A stretch of DNA of 64,000 nucleotides from Anoxynatronum buryatiense (GCF_900182905.1 NZ_FXUF01000002.1:62001-126000), one strand, 5' to 3'; shown: positions 34,297 through 42,279, counted from the first letter of the stretch. Numbers and translations: made by a program. Notes: generated from the letters alone by a model not told the origin.

Positions 34297-35178
34297 TTGA
34301 AAACATTATATCTTGACTGTTTTGCCGGTATCAGCGGGGACATGACGCTGGGGGCTTTTCTTGATCTGGGTGTGGAGGAACAGGTACTGCGGGAGGGTTT
34401 GTCACAGCTGGCAGTTGAAGGTTACCGCTTAGAGGTGATACCAGCTGAAAAGCAGGGAATACAGGGGACTAAGGTGAATGTAAAACTGACAGGCGCTGAA
34501 AGCTATCATCATGGGGAGTACCACCATCATCAGGAGGAAGGCCATGACCATGAGCATGACCACAGTCATCACGGGCATGCTCATGAACATTACCATCACC
34601 ACAGTCATCCTCATGACGAAATAATTCAGGAGCATCACCATGTGAACCTGGCGGCAGTGGAAACCATGATTAACGAAAGTGGCCTGGAAGAGCCGGTGAA
34701 AGTCCTCAGCAAAAAAATCTTCTGCATTGTGGCGGAAGCAGAGGCAACGGTGCATGGCAAACCCATTGAAGAAGTTCATTTTCATGAAGTGGGGGCGGTG
34801 GATTCCATTGTGGATATCGTGGGAGCGGCCATTTGCCTGTGTCACTTGAAGGTGGATCAGGTGGTGGTGTCGCCCCTGCATACCGGCACCGGCTTTGTGA
34901 AGTGCCAGCACGGGCTGATGCCCGTACCAGTGCCGGCCACCCTGCAGATCATTCAAAATCACCAAATGCCCTTTTATAACACAGGGATCCCCCGTGAGCT
35001 GGTAACGCCCACCGGAGCCGCCATTGCCGCTGGCATGGCAAATGGATACGGTCCGCTGCCAGCCATGGAAGTCACCGCCATCGGCTACGGGGCGGGCACC
35101 CGTGACCTTGAAATTCCCAACATGCTGCGCATGGTACTGGGCGAAAAAAAAAAGACAGTGATGACCCCGGCGCAGTAA
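34297..35178 (+). CDS. larC: LarC N-terminal part (nickel-pincer cofactor cyclometallase), larC1
   Basis: A 293-residue zero-frame product. LarC inserts nickel into the pincer nucleotide cofactor using CTP. The start is TTG 34297, giving KTLYLDCFAGISGDM as in the family, with AAGGAG ten bases upstream; the ATG at 34288 is only one base from that site. A long His/Asp/Glu-rich loop (about residues 66-110) probably binds nickel. HFHEVGAVDSIVDIVGAA and PVPVPAT follow. The frame ends at TAA 35176 in the loop of a hairpin after a ten-A slippery run; the rest of LarC continues in the -1 frame. Confidence 0.88.
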   Translation: MKTLYLDCFAGISGDMTLGAFLDLGVEEQVLREGLSQLAVEGYRLEVIPAEKQGIQGTKVNVKLTGAESYHHGEYHHHQEEGHDHEHDHSHHGHAHEHYHHHSHPHDEIIQEHHHVNLAAVETMINESGLEEPVKVLSKKIFCIVAEAEATVHGKPIEEVHFHEVGAVDSIVDIVGAAICLCHLKVDQVVVSPLHTGTGFVKCQHGLMPVPVPATLQIIQNHQMPFYNTGIPRELVTPTGAAIAAGMANGYGPLPAMEVTAIGYGAGTRDLEIPNMLRMVLGEKKKTVMTPAQ

Positions 35179-35188
35179 CGCCTCATCA
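35144..35188 (+). promoter_or_regulatory. Programmed -1 frameshift signal joining larC1 to larC2
   Basis: Ten A (35144-35153) plus G give the in-frame slippery heptamer A-AAA-AAG (35148-35154). Four bases later a stem-loop begins: TGATG (35159-35163) with CATCA (35184-35188), and GGCG with CGCC closing the loop CAGTAA that holds the zero-frame stop. The -1 frame is open from the slippery run straight into larC2. Frameshift production of full LarC is known from Lactobacillus plantarum. Confidence 0.8.
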
Positions 35189-35189
35189 G

Positions 35190-35630
35190 GTGACGGTGAT
35201 TCATGCCAGCTTAGACGACACCACAGGGGAAACCTTGGGGTTCGCCATGGAGCAGCTGCTGGTTGCCGGGGCACTGGATGTTTCCTTTACCCCCCTTTAC
35301 ATGAAAAAGAATCGACCGGGAGTCAAACTGGAAGTGATCTGCCACCGATCAGATGAAAGAAAGCTCCTTGAAATTATCTTTCGGGAAACCACCACCCTGG
35401 GTGTGCGCATCTCAGAATCCAGACGAGCTGTGATGACAAGGGAACTTCGACAGGTTGAGACCCCTTTTGGGCCGGTGCGGGTGAAACGGGCTCACTGGCA
35501 AGGTGTGGTGAAGGAATCGCCGGAATATGAAGATTGCCGGAAAGCAGCCCTAAGAGCGGGCGTTAGTCTGCAGGCCGTTTACCAATCGGCACTGGCTCAG
35601 ACTGACACTGAAGGAGAGATGACGGAATGA
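35190..35630 (+). CDS. larC: LarC C-terminal part, larC2 (reached by -1 frameshift)
   Basis: A 146-residue segment matching the C-terminal domain of LarC, which completes the nickel insertase (MTVIHASLDDTTGE, FRETTTLGVRISE, VKRAHWQGVVKESPEYEDC). The nominal GTG at 35190 has no good ribosome binding site, and the same frame is open back through the A run at 35144, so it is probably made as a LarC1-LarC2 fusion of about 445 residues. Its stop overlaps the glycerate kinase start (ATGA). Confidence 0.85.
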   Translation: MTVIHASLDDTTGETLGFAMEQLLVAGALDVSFTPLYMKKNRPGVKLEVICHRSDERKLLEIIFRETTTLGVRISESRRAVMTRELRQVETPFGPVRVKRAHWQGVVKESPEYEDCRKAALRAGVSLQAVYQSALAQTDTEGEMTE

Positions 35631-36952
35631 AAGCAGCAGATCAGTCGGTCAGCCGAAAAGGACCACCAACAGGCATGAAGCAAGACGCTCATGCCATCAT
35701 CACGGCATCCATTCAGGCGGTTCTGCCAGAGGCGGCTGTGAAAAAAGCACTAAAAAGCCATCCATTGACGGGTAGTCCGATGGTCATTGCTCTGGGAAAA
35801 GCCGCCTGGTCAATGGCTCATGCCGCTCAAGAAATCCTGGGAGACCGGTTGACCCGGGGACTGGTGATCACCAAATACGGCCATTCCCGGGGACCACTGA
35901 CAGGCTTTCAAATCATTGAGGCGGGGCATCCGGTTCCCGATGAAAATGCTGTGAGAGGTGCCGCTGCCGCCCTTGAAATGGTCAGCGAACTCACTGCTGA
36001 AGATCAGGTGTTGCTGCTGATTTCAGGAGGCGGGTCATCTCTTTTTGAAATGCCGGCAGCAGGTGTCACCCTGAATGACATTCAAATGATCACCGGACAG
36101 TTGTTGGCCAGCGGTGCATCCATTGGTGAAATAAATACCATCCGTAAACGTCTTTCAGCCGTCAAAGGCGGACGCTTTGCCGCTGCCTGCGGTGCAGCAC
36201 CAATCCTGGCCATCGTTCTTTCAGATGTGCTGGGAGACCGGCTGGATGTCATCGCTTCCGGTCCTGCACATCCTGATTCATCCACCACTCAGGAAGCGCT
36301 GGCCATCATACATCGGTATGATTTGCAGATAAATGAATCGGTGCACCAGGCACTGGCCATGAAAACACCCGCCATTACCACCCGCTGCGAGACCATCATT
36401 GCCGGCAACGTGACGGGTTTGTGTGCCGCTGCAGCCGAGGCCTGCCTTCAAAGAGGCTACGAGCCGCAGATTCTTACCACCACACTGGACTGTGAAGCCA
36501 GGGAGGCGGGCAGGGTGATGGCAGCAATGGCCCGGGAGCTGGCAGAACGACAAAGTGATCAAGCAGGCGGTCATCGGCCGAAACCTCCCTGTGCCATCAT
36601 TATGGGCGGCGAAACCGTGGTCCATCTCATGGGCAATGGTCAAGGAGGCAGAAATCAGGAGCTGGCTCTGGCGGCTGCGTTGGGGATGGAAGGGCTGGCC
36701 AATGCGGTGCTGTTTTCCGTAGGTTCCGACGGTACCGATGGCCCCACCGATGCCGCCGGCGGAATGGTGGATGGTGAGAGTGCCTGTCGCATGCGAGCTG
36801 CCGGAATTGACCCGGAAAATGCACTGCAGTGCAACGATGCCTATCATGCCCTGAAGTCATCTGACGACCTGGTGATCACCGGCCCCACCGGCACCAATGT
36901 GAACGATGTGGCGGTGTTGTTGGTCAAACCACTGAATTCAACTGATCACTGA
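35627..36952 (+). CDS. Glycerate 2-kinase (MOFRL family, GckA/TtuD-like)
   Basis: A 441-residue kinase phosphorylating D-glycerate, probably to 2-phosphoglycerate. The N-terminal DUF4147 domain includes ALGKAAWSMA, LLLISGGGSSLFEMP and INTIRKRLSAVKGG; the C-terminal MOFRL domain contains MGGETVVHL and GNGQGGRNQELAL, then SDGTDGPTDAAGG. AAGGAG lies ten bases before the ATG, which overlaps larC2. Coupling to larC suggests a substrate that first passes a nickel-pincer racemase or epimerase encoded elsewhere (inference). Confidence 0.9.
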   Translation: MKAADQSVSRKGPPTGMKQDAHAIITASIQAVLPEAAVKKALKSHPLTGSPMVIALGKAAWSMAHAAQEILGDRLTRGLVITKYGHSRGPLTGFQIIEAGHPVPDENAVRGAAAALEMVSELTAEDQVLLLISGGGSSLFEMPAAGVTLNDIQMITGQLLASGASIGEINTIRKRLSAVKGGRFAAACGAAPILAIVLSDVLGDRLDVIASGPAHPDSSTTQEALAIIHRYDLQINESVHQALAMKTPAITTRCETIIAGNVTGLCAAAAEACLQRGYEPQILTTTLDCEAREAGRVMAAMARELAERQSDQAGGHRPKPPCAIIMGGETVVHLMGNGQGGRNQELALAAALGMEGLANAVLFSVGSDGTDGPTDAAGGMVDGESACRMRAAGIDPENALQCNDAYHALKSSDDLVITGPTGTNVNDVAVLLVKPLNSTDH

Positions 36953-37058
36953 CAAAAAGAAGCACAAAATGATTAACATGATCCCGAAACAAAAAATCTG
37001 AAAAAAAATCCAGAAACATGAAAGGTGCCACCTGATCAAAAGAAAAGTATCTGGGTGG

Positions 37059-37087
37059 TTTCGCTTTATTATTTTTTTTGATATAAT
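37059..37087 (+). promoter_or_regulatory. tRNA-Gly promoter
   Basis: A consensus TATAAT at 37082-37087 ends 15 bases before the tRNA; the -35 at 37059-37064 is weak. The stretch before it (36953-37058) has a CCACC/GGTGG hairpin that may terminate the glycerate kinase transcript. Confidence 0.55.
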
Positions 37088-37102
37088 CATCTGAGGCAAT
37101 CT

Positions 37103-37176
37103 GCGGGTGTAGCTCAATGGCAGAGCCCCAGCTTCCCAAGCTGGTTACGAGGGTTCGATTCCCTTCACCCGCTCCA
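37103..37176 (+). tRNA. tRNA-Gly (anticodon CCC)
   Basis: The cloverleaf is complete: acceptor GCGGGTG/CACCCGC with discriminator T and an encoded CCA, D arm GCTC/GAGC, anticodon arm CCAGC-TTCCCAA-GCTGG reading CCC (codon GGG), and T arm with GGTTCGATTCC. Length is 74 bases including CCA. Confidence 0.95.
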
Positions 37177-37208
37177 TAAGATCAGGTCTAAATTTTACTC
37201 ACATAGAA

Positions 37209-37239
37209 ACGCCCCGCTTGTTTAATAAAAGTGGGGCGT
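37209..37239 (+). terminator. GC-rich hairpin after tRNA-Gly
   Basis: ACGCCCCGCTT pairs with AAGTGGGGCGT (one wobble). It looks like a terminator stem, but the T tract is missing because a MITE-like element starts at its last base. Confidence 0.55.
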
Positions 37240-37576
37240 CAGACTGAAGACAAAATGCTGGTTTCCCTCAATGGGAGCCAGCATTTTGCGTAGGAAAGCC
37301 ACAAAGCGTTTGAAAGAAGAAGGCCCAGGCCTCTCCATCCCCTTGCGCCACTTTCAGGTAGTCCTTTGAAACCAGTTCATCCAGTGAAATCAGTTCGATC
37401 TGTGTCCGTTGTTTCTCTTTTTGGCGTGTAATCATGGGTCATCCCTCCCTAAATCTTCTATCAATTGCCTTACATGTATATTTCGACATCAAAAAGGAAA
37501 TTCCTTTTTGATTTTCAAAGAAATTTCCCTTTTTTCATTTTTTTAGATGGTTTTTCTGACTTTGTCTTCAGTCTGA
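37239..37576. mobile_element. 338-bp MITE-like element with 16-bp terminal inverted repeats
   Basis: TCAGACTGAAGACAAA (37239-37254) and TTTGTCTTCAGTCTGA (37561-37576) are perfect inverted repeats. Between them lie a strong hairpin (CAAAATGCTGG/CCAGCATTTTG, 37251-37288), a 55-codon transposase-like frame on the minus strand with its own ribosome binding site, and a 25-bp palindrome (ATCAAAAAGGAA-A-TTCCTTTTTGAT, 37488-37512). The element is too short to encode a transposase and looks like an internally deleted insertion sequence. No clear target duplication was seen; both ends abut hairpins. Confidence 0.6.
37268..37435 (-). pseudogene. N-terminal transposase remnant inside the MITE-like element
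   Basis: A 55-codon frame beginning MITRQKEKQRTQIELISLDE, similar to the opening residues of IS1182-type transposases (a basic start, then QIE-x-SLDELV), and then diverging before TGA. GGGAGGG lies seven bases before the ATG. The catalytic core is absent. Confidence 0.5.
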
Positions 37577-37598
37577 GTAGTTACAAATATAACTACTC
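37575..37598 (+). repeat. Hairpin at the right edge of the MITE-like element
   Basis: GAGTAGTTA and TAACTACTC form a perfect 9-bp stem with a 6-base loop, overlapping the last two bases of the terminal repeat, then TTATAC. Confidence 0.5.
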
Positions 37599-37641
37599 TT
37601 ATACTACTAAATCTTGATATAATGAAATGAATACTTAACAG

Positions 37642-37725
37642 ATTTCATCAACCGAAGGCACTGTGGTGATTCCAACAGCCCTTCAAAGCTATATGGGCGG
37701 CGTGGAACGGATGGATCCTGTTTGA
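37642..37725 (+). pseudogene. Possible transposase fragment (DDE, MGGV motif)
   Basis: A 27-codon open stretch contains IPTALQSYMGGVERMDP, which recalls the conserved (Y-x-x-YMGGVD) segment of DDE_Tnp_1_7/piggyBac-like and related transposases. It has no start or ribosome binding site and is bounded by stops. The resemblance is short, so the call is tentative. Confidence 0.3.
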
Positions 37726-37806
37726 TTTATGCTTCTAAAAAAGAGCCGGAGCCCTTTATAGAATAGTTCACTGGCTAATGGCAAAAAAACTAAAGGAGAT
37801 GAGCCT

Positions 37807-38163
37807 ATGGAAGAGAACATGAAAAAACTGGAAGCGCTGATGGAGCAGGAAGAAGGATTTGCGGAAGCATTATTCGGCAAAGAAACGGCAGAAGAGGTGC
37901 AGGCATTTTTAAAGGAAAAGGGAGTGTCTTTGACACTGGAAGAAGTGACTCAGCAGCGGGAGTATTTAGTGAAAATCATAGAAGCGGTGGCTGCAGGCAA
38001 AGAACTGCCAGAAGAAGAACTGGATAAAGTGGCAGGTGGCAGACTGCACAGAAACCCTCCTCAAAGAAAGGTGAGACCTGAGGGTTTCGAACCACCTACC
38101 ACCCCACATTCGAACTTCTTGTTCAGCGAGGTTTCCAACATGATTCGTAGTGGTTCCTGGTAA
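37807..38163 (+). CDS. Nif11-type leader peptide (RiPP precursor-like), core region replaced
   Basis: A 118-residue frame. Residues 1-78 form an acidic helical leader of the Nif11-like type ending in the double-glycine site LDKVAGG (cleavage after G78), as in natural-product precursors processed by a peptidase-containing ABC exporter. Residues 79-118 would be the core, but from 38061 the DNA is antisense to a transposase remnant, so the original core has probably been lost. GGAG with eight-base spacing precedes the ATG. No modification enzyme or exporter lies nearby, making it an orphan. Confidence 0.6.
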   Translation: MEENMKKLEALMEQEEGFAEALFGKETAEEVQAFLKEKGVSLTLEEVTQQREYLVKIIEAVAAGKELPEEELDKVAGGRLHRNPPQRKVRPEGFEPPTTPHSNFLFSEVSNMIRSGSW

Positions 38164-38369
38164 TCCATTACATCAACGAAAAACTCACGAGCTGCCTCCA
38201 CCAACGTTTGTTGCAGGAGGCGGCTCATCATGACAATGGCGTCAAGTTCATCCAAGAGGCCCTGGAGGGTCCATTTGGTGAACAGGCCGGCATCTTGCAT
38301 CTTCATTTTCACGTGGGACAAATAGGTTAAGGCAATTAACTCAACGAATATCTTGCCATCGAGAGACAA
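38061..38369 (-). pseudogene. C-terminal transposase remnant (IS1634/IS4-like)
   Basis: About 100 codons on the minus strand; the part DGKIFVELIALTYLSHVKMK and WTLQGLLDELDAI resembles the C-terminal region of IS1634/IS4-type transposases. A stop lies just upstream of the first usable codon and the usual ending after the DELD motif is missing. It is truncated at both ends and overlaps the tail of the Nif11-leader gene on the other strand. Confidence 0.5.
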
Positions 38370-38462
38370 CTAACCAATTGCTTCAGTTAGGATACGCTCA
38401 CTATATAATATTGATTAAACTGCAGATTTGAGAGGTTTATGTATCAATGGGGAGGAATTTAG

Positions 38463-39530
38463 TTGATTAAATTCAAAATACTAATAAGTATTTTATTTGT
38501 TTTTGTGCTGACCACCCTCGTTGGATGTCAGGCTCAAAGTGATCACGAGGAAGTAATGGAAGAGCCGGTTGAAAATGTGAATATCGCAGAAAACACAGAA
38601 GATGATGATGTGAGTTTTTTATCAGTGGATAAGATGGAACAATATGAAGGCATGGAAATATCTGATTGGTTGGACGAAAACACCGTTATTGTTTCAAAAG
38701 AAAATGAAACGCTGGAAAAGATGAAGCTTGAGGAGCTTTCAGACAGCTATCCGATAAGTCTGTACACGTATAGCCTGAGTACCAATGAGTTCAGGCTGCT
38801 GAAAGAAGAAGAAAACCGGTTCATGGGTGGGGCAACTTTGTCTGATGATGGTAGCCATCTCCTCTATTCTGGTTATACATTAGGAGACCCTGGCTATTAT
38901 GTTATGAATCTGGATACGTTGGAATCGTTTAATATCGAAGGAGCTTATAGTGCCCATTGGGGAGACGAGGGAGCTGTTGTCGGGGCCAGTTACAAGGGAG
39001 GAGCATACTCAGCAAGCACATCAGGCGTGATCACTCCCTTGGGAGATTTAAATCAGGAGTCCCTGTTTATTGTGAGAAAAAGCAATCATGCGGTTTATTA
39101 CAACACACAATCGGAGACAGCATTAATGAAACTTGATCTGGAAACCAACCAAAAGACAAGTTTGAACATCGATGATGTAGTGGGTTTGTTTCCATCTTCA
39201 GGAGGAGATCATCTGCTTGTTCTCCAAAGTGATGGCACTACAGAAAGGCTTATTCTTTGCGATGTTCAGGGAGAAAGCATTCAAATAATCGTAGAGAGTA
39301 AAGAAATAAGGGGCGTTGCATGGTCTCCGGATGAAAAAATGATTGCTTATAGTCGAACGGATACCGTGGACTGGGGAATTTATGGATATGATCTGATAAG
39401 AAACAAAGAATTTAACATTGTACCAGGGGAAGAAAGTCGGGGTATTCACTGGAGTCCTTCCGGACGCAAATTATCGTTTGTACATGCAAATACAACTGAT
39501 TACAATAGCAGTATTGTTTACTTCAAGTAA
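38463..39530 (+). CDS. Lipoprotein with TolB/WD40-like beta-propeller
   Basis: A 355-residue exported lipoprotein. The signal peptide ends in the lipobox LVGC (Cys about residue 22), followed by an acidic linker. The remainder shows repeated propeller blades, with ATLSDDGSHLLYSG, GVAWSPDEKMIAYSR and GIHWSPSGRKLSFV typical of TolB-like PD40 repeats. The start is TTG, with GGGGAGGA seven bases upstream. No partner genes adjoin. The coding sequence is AT-rich relative to neighbours and it sits next to mobile debris, so acquisition is possible. Confidence 0.75.
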   Translation: MIKFKILISILFVFVLTTLVGCQAQSDHEEVMEEPVENVNIAENTEDDDVSFLSVDKMEQYEGMEISDWLDENTVIVSKENETLEKMKLEELSDSYPISLYTYSLSTNEFRLLKEEENRFMGGATLSDDGSHLLYSGYTLGDPGYYVMNLDTLESFNIEGAYSAHWGDEGAVVGASYKGGAYSASTSGVITPLGDLNQESLFIVRKSNHAVYYNTQSETALMKLDLETNQKTSLNIDDVVGLFPSSGGDHLLVLQSDGTTERLILCDVQGESIQIIVESKEIRGVAWSPDEKMIAYSRTDTVDWGIYGYDLIRNKEFNIVPGEESRGIHWSPSGRKLSFVHANTTDYNSSIVYFK

Positions 39531-39736
39531 GTGTAAATGACACAATGTTTCAGGATTGTTACAATCATTAACGTTCGAGAAGCGGTATTTCAGCAGACAT
39601 CAATCTCTCAGTGCTGGCTTCGCCTTTCATACCGTCAAACAACGTATTTGCGCCAATGAAAAAGGATTGCAATAGATCCCCATAAAATCCAGAAGCGTAT
39701 GATTCGGCCTCTAAAATCACACACCACTCAGAAACC

Positions 39737-39765
39737 TTGATGAAAAAAGATCAAAATAGTATGAT
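39737..39765 (+). promoter_or_regulatory. Promoter of the cysteine desulfidase gene
   Basis: TTGATG (39737-39742), 17 bases, TATGAT (39760-39765). It argues against the long in-frame start at 39737. The upstream 39531-39736 stretch shows no gene. Confidence 0.6.
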
Positions 39766-39826
39766 GAAAGAAAGTAAAAAGTACACCATCATGACCGAGA
39801 CAAACTGTGATAGAGGAGATGGATTC

Positions 39827-41098
39827 ATGGACCAGCAGCAATACCAGCTGTATCTGGAAATATTGAAGGAAGAATTAATTCCGGCACTGGGGTGCACCGA
39901 ACCCATTGCCATTGCCTATGCGGCAGCAAAGGCACGGGAAGTATTGGGAGTGTATCCGCAGCACATGGTGGTTGCCTGCAGCCGAAACATCATCAAAAAC
40001 GCCAAAGCGGTCACGGTTCCCAACACCGGCGGGCTGAAGGGCATTGCAGCCAGTGCCTTGGCCGGATTAGAGGGGGATGCCTCCAGAGAAATGGAGGTTC
40101 TGGAATCTCTAAAAACCGAAGATCTGAAACAGATTCACACCTCCCTGGAATCAAATATGTGCCGGGTGGAGCTGATGGATTCTGCGGCCAATCTGCATTT
40201 GAAGGTGCAGGTGTTTCATGGTGAAGATGAAGCGTCGGTGGAAATCATTCATGCCCATACCAATATCCATGAAATTCTTCACAATGGTCAGGTGGTTTAT
40301 CGACAGGAAACCGATATGAATGACTTCAACTCGGTTCTTTCAGACAGAAGCCGGCTTAACATTGCAAATATACTGGATTTTGCCAATGAAGTCCGGCTGG
40401 AAGACGTCCGGGAACTGCTGGATCGTCAAATTGCTTTTAACCTTGAAATTGCGGAAGAAGGTCTGGCCGAAGCGTATGGTGCCGGCATTGGGAAAATGTT
40501 GCTGGAATGCTATGGTGATGATGTGATCACCAAAATGCGTGCCTATGCTGCTGCAGGTTCAGATGCCCGTATGAATGGTTGCAGTTTTCCTGTGATGACA
40601 AACTCCGGAAGCGGCAACCAGGGCATGACCACCTCTCTGCCGGTGATTGTTTATGCCACTGACAAGGGAATCAGTAAAGACCGGTTGTGCCGGGCCCTGG
40701 CGCTGGCGAATCTGGTCACCGTTCATCAGAAAACCGGCATTGGTCGGCTTTCTGCATATTGTGGAGCTGTAAGTGCTGCCTGTGGAAGTGGTGCAGCTGT
40801 CACTTATCTTGAAAGTGGTCGCCTGGAGAATATTGAAATGACCATCATCAACACCCTGGCCAATGTTTCCGGTATCGTCTGTGATGGAGCAAAATCTTCC
40901 TGTGCTGCCAAAATTGCATCCAGTGTGGATGCGGCCATGATGGCTCACCATCTGGCCATGAAAAACATTGTTTTTGAACAGGGTGCTGGGATTGTTAAAA
41001 ATAGTGTGGAGAAAACCATTACGGCAGTGGGAAGATTGGGTCGTGAGGGAATGCGGGAAACCGACGTGGAAGTGCTGAAAATTATGATGGAAGACTAA
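39827..41098 (+). CDS. cyuA: L-cysteine desulfidase (CyuA/UPF0597, Fe-S dependent)
   Basis: A 423-residue cytosolic enzyme related to the iron-sulfur L-serine dehydratase alpha chain. It degrades L-cysteine to pyruvate, ammonia and sulfide with a 4Fe-4S cluster. LGCTEPIAIAYAAAKA (about 20-35) is the signature, with further Cys in YCGAVSAACGSGAA and GIVCDGAKSSCAAK supplying cluster ligands, and SGSGNQGMTTSLPV. GGAG at eight-base spacing marks ATG 39827. The SDR gene follows after 29 bases and may be cotranscribed. Confidence 0.85.
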   Translation: MDQQQYQLYLEILKEELIPALGCTEPIAIAYAAAKAREVLGVYPQHMVVACSRNIIKNAKAVTVPNTGGLKGIAASALAGLEGDASREMEVLESLKTEDLKQIHTSLESNMCRVELMDSAANLHLKVQVFHGEDEASVEIIHAHTNIHEILHNGQVVYRQETDMNDFNSVLSDRSRLNIANILDFANEVRLEDVRELLDRQIAFNLEIAEEGLAEAYGAGIGKMLLECYGDDVITKMRAYAAAGSDARMNGCSFPVMTNSGSGNQGMTTSLPVIVYATDKGISKDRLCRALALANLVTVHQKTGIGRLSAYCGAVSAACGSGAAVTYLESGRLENIEMTIINTLANVSGIVCDGAKSSCAAKIASSVDAAMMAHHLAMKNIVFEQGAGIVKNSVEKTITAVGRLGREGMRETDVEVLKIMMED

Positions 41099-41127
41099 CA
41101 CCATAATTAAACAAGGAGGGTGGCAAA

Positions 41128-41910
41128 ATGAAATATGTGATCATCACAGGTGCCTCCAAAGGGTTGGGGAGTGCATTGGCAGAAGTATTGATGGAAAAGG
41201 GAGAACTGGTTCACCTGCTGTGTGTGGCGCGCAGGGCCAATCAGTCGCTGGCTGATCAAGCAGCCAAACTTGAAATCTCCATGGATGTGATTCAGGCGGA
41301 CCTTGCAGAGGTGGAAACATTGGAAACGTTGATGGTGCAGATCTTTGCCAAGATTGACTTTTCAAAAGCAACGGGACTGTATCTGGTGAACAATGCAGGA
41401 ATGGTGGAACCCATCGCTCCCCTGTCCAAATATACTGCCGGAGAGATTCTGACAAATCTTCATGTCAATCTGGCGGCGCCCATGGCGTTGACAGCAGCAT
41501 TCCTCCGGTTGTCCCGGGAACTGGCAGCGCCTAAACGGGTGGTAACCGTTACCTCAGGGGCATCCAAGCGTGCCATTTACGGCTGGAGTGCCTACTGTGC
41601 CGCCAAGGCGGGGGTGAACCTGTTTACCGGTTGTGCGGCAGAAGAAGAGAAGGATGAAAAAAATGGCACTCAGTTGGCGGCTTTTTCACCAGGAGTGATG
41701 GATACCGACATGCAGGTGACCATTCGAAGTTCAAAAGAAGCGGATTTTAAGCCGCTGGCCGATTTTGTTAAGTTCAAGACAGACGGTGTGCTGCGCCCGG
41801 CCAAGGTGGTGGCAGAAGCACTGGCATCACTGCTCTTTGCTGATGATTTTCCCAACGGTGAATTTGTAGATGTGAAAGATTTACTGGAAATACAATCCTC
41901 CAGCACTTAA
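41128..41910 (+). CDS. Short-chain dehydrogenase/reductase (YueD/benzil reductase-like)
   Basis: A 260-residue Rossmann-fold oxidoreductase. TGASKGLG at residues 7-14 binds NADP(H), NNAGMVEP marks the nucleotide pocket, and the catalytic set is S in VTSGASKRAIYGWS and YCAAKAG (Tyr-x-x-x-Lys). The overall pattern is closest to the sepiapterin/benzil reductase group. AAGGAGGG precedes the ATG. The substrate is unknown. Confidence 0.85.
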   Translation: MKYVIITGASKGLGSALAEVLMEKGELVHLLCVARRANQSLADQAAKLEISMDVIQADLAEVETLETLMVQIFAKIDFSKATGLYLVNNAGMVEPIAPLSKYTAGEILTNLHVNLAAPMALTAAFLRLSRELAAPKRVVTVTSGASKRAIYGWSAYCAAKAGVNLFTGCAAEEEKDEKNGTQLAAFSPGVMDTDMQVTIRSSKEADFKPLADFVKFKTDGVLRPAKVVAEALASLLFADDFPNGEFVDVKDLLEIQSSST

Positions 41911-41971
41911 CAGAAGGCAGACTTTTGCATGATTTGTTAACATCAATTAGATATTATTGCCTGTGTTCTCG

Positions 41972-41998
41972 GGGACTCCATGGGGGTCCCTTAACTTT
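41972..41998 (+). terminator. Terminator after the SDR gene
   Basis: GGGACTCC/GGGGTCCC forms an 8-bp stem with a 3-base loop, followed by TTAACTTT. Confidence 0.6.
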
Positions 41999-42035
41999 AG
42001 CATAAAAAACATCTGACAAATTCAGAAAATTCTAT

Positions 42036-42279
42036 CCTGAATCCGTGACACTCAATACAAAAACAACTGTCGAAACATTAAAGGCCAAAAACCCTTAAAA
42101 TTTGACAACCTGGAGGGGCCATTGATCCATAAGATGATAAATTTAACAGTAATGCTTGACCCACCTCACTGGGTTCATCCTAAAAAAGAGCCCATCACCC
42201 CCTTGGTCATGACTTGCATTGTCATATGAAGCAATTCACTTCAATGTTAGTCGCTCAACAGGCGTAAAACGCCTCATTG
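42036..42279 (-). mobile_element. IS1380-type remnant (right end only, inverted relative to the 50.7-52.3 kb copy)
   Basis: This stretch is a diverged inverted copy of 52100-52345: the terminal repeat CCTGAATCCGTGACAC (42036-42051) matches exactly, and blocks such as CTTGACCCACCTCACTGGGT and TTGCATTGTCATATGAAGC are shared. It includes the last codons of the transposase (NEAFYAC) on the minus strand and then breaks off. The rest of the element is missing. The 42280-42329 stretch holds nothing recognised. Confidence 0.8.

Noticed and set aside
34429-35274. A 281-codon open frame on the minus strand, rich in His and Met
   Set aside because: It is antisense to larC; its composition mirrors the His-rich loop of LarC and it has no ribosome binding site or recognisable domain.
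38080-38105. The peptide EGFEPPTT in the tail of the Nif11-leader frame as a genuine core motif
   Set aside because: This string often arises from translated tRNA-like or repeat DNA, and here it lies over antisense transposase sequence.
39737-39826. Thirty-codon N-terminal extension of cysteine desulfidase
   Set aside because: The extension overlaps a good promoter, and the ribosome binding site belongs to ATG 39827, where family similarity begins.
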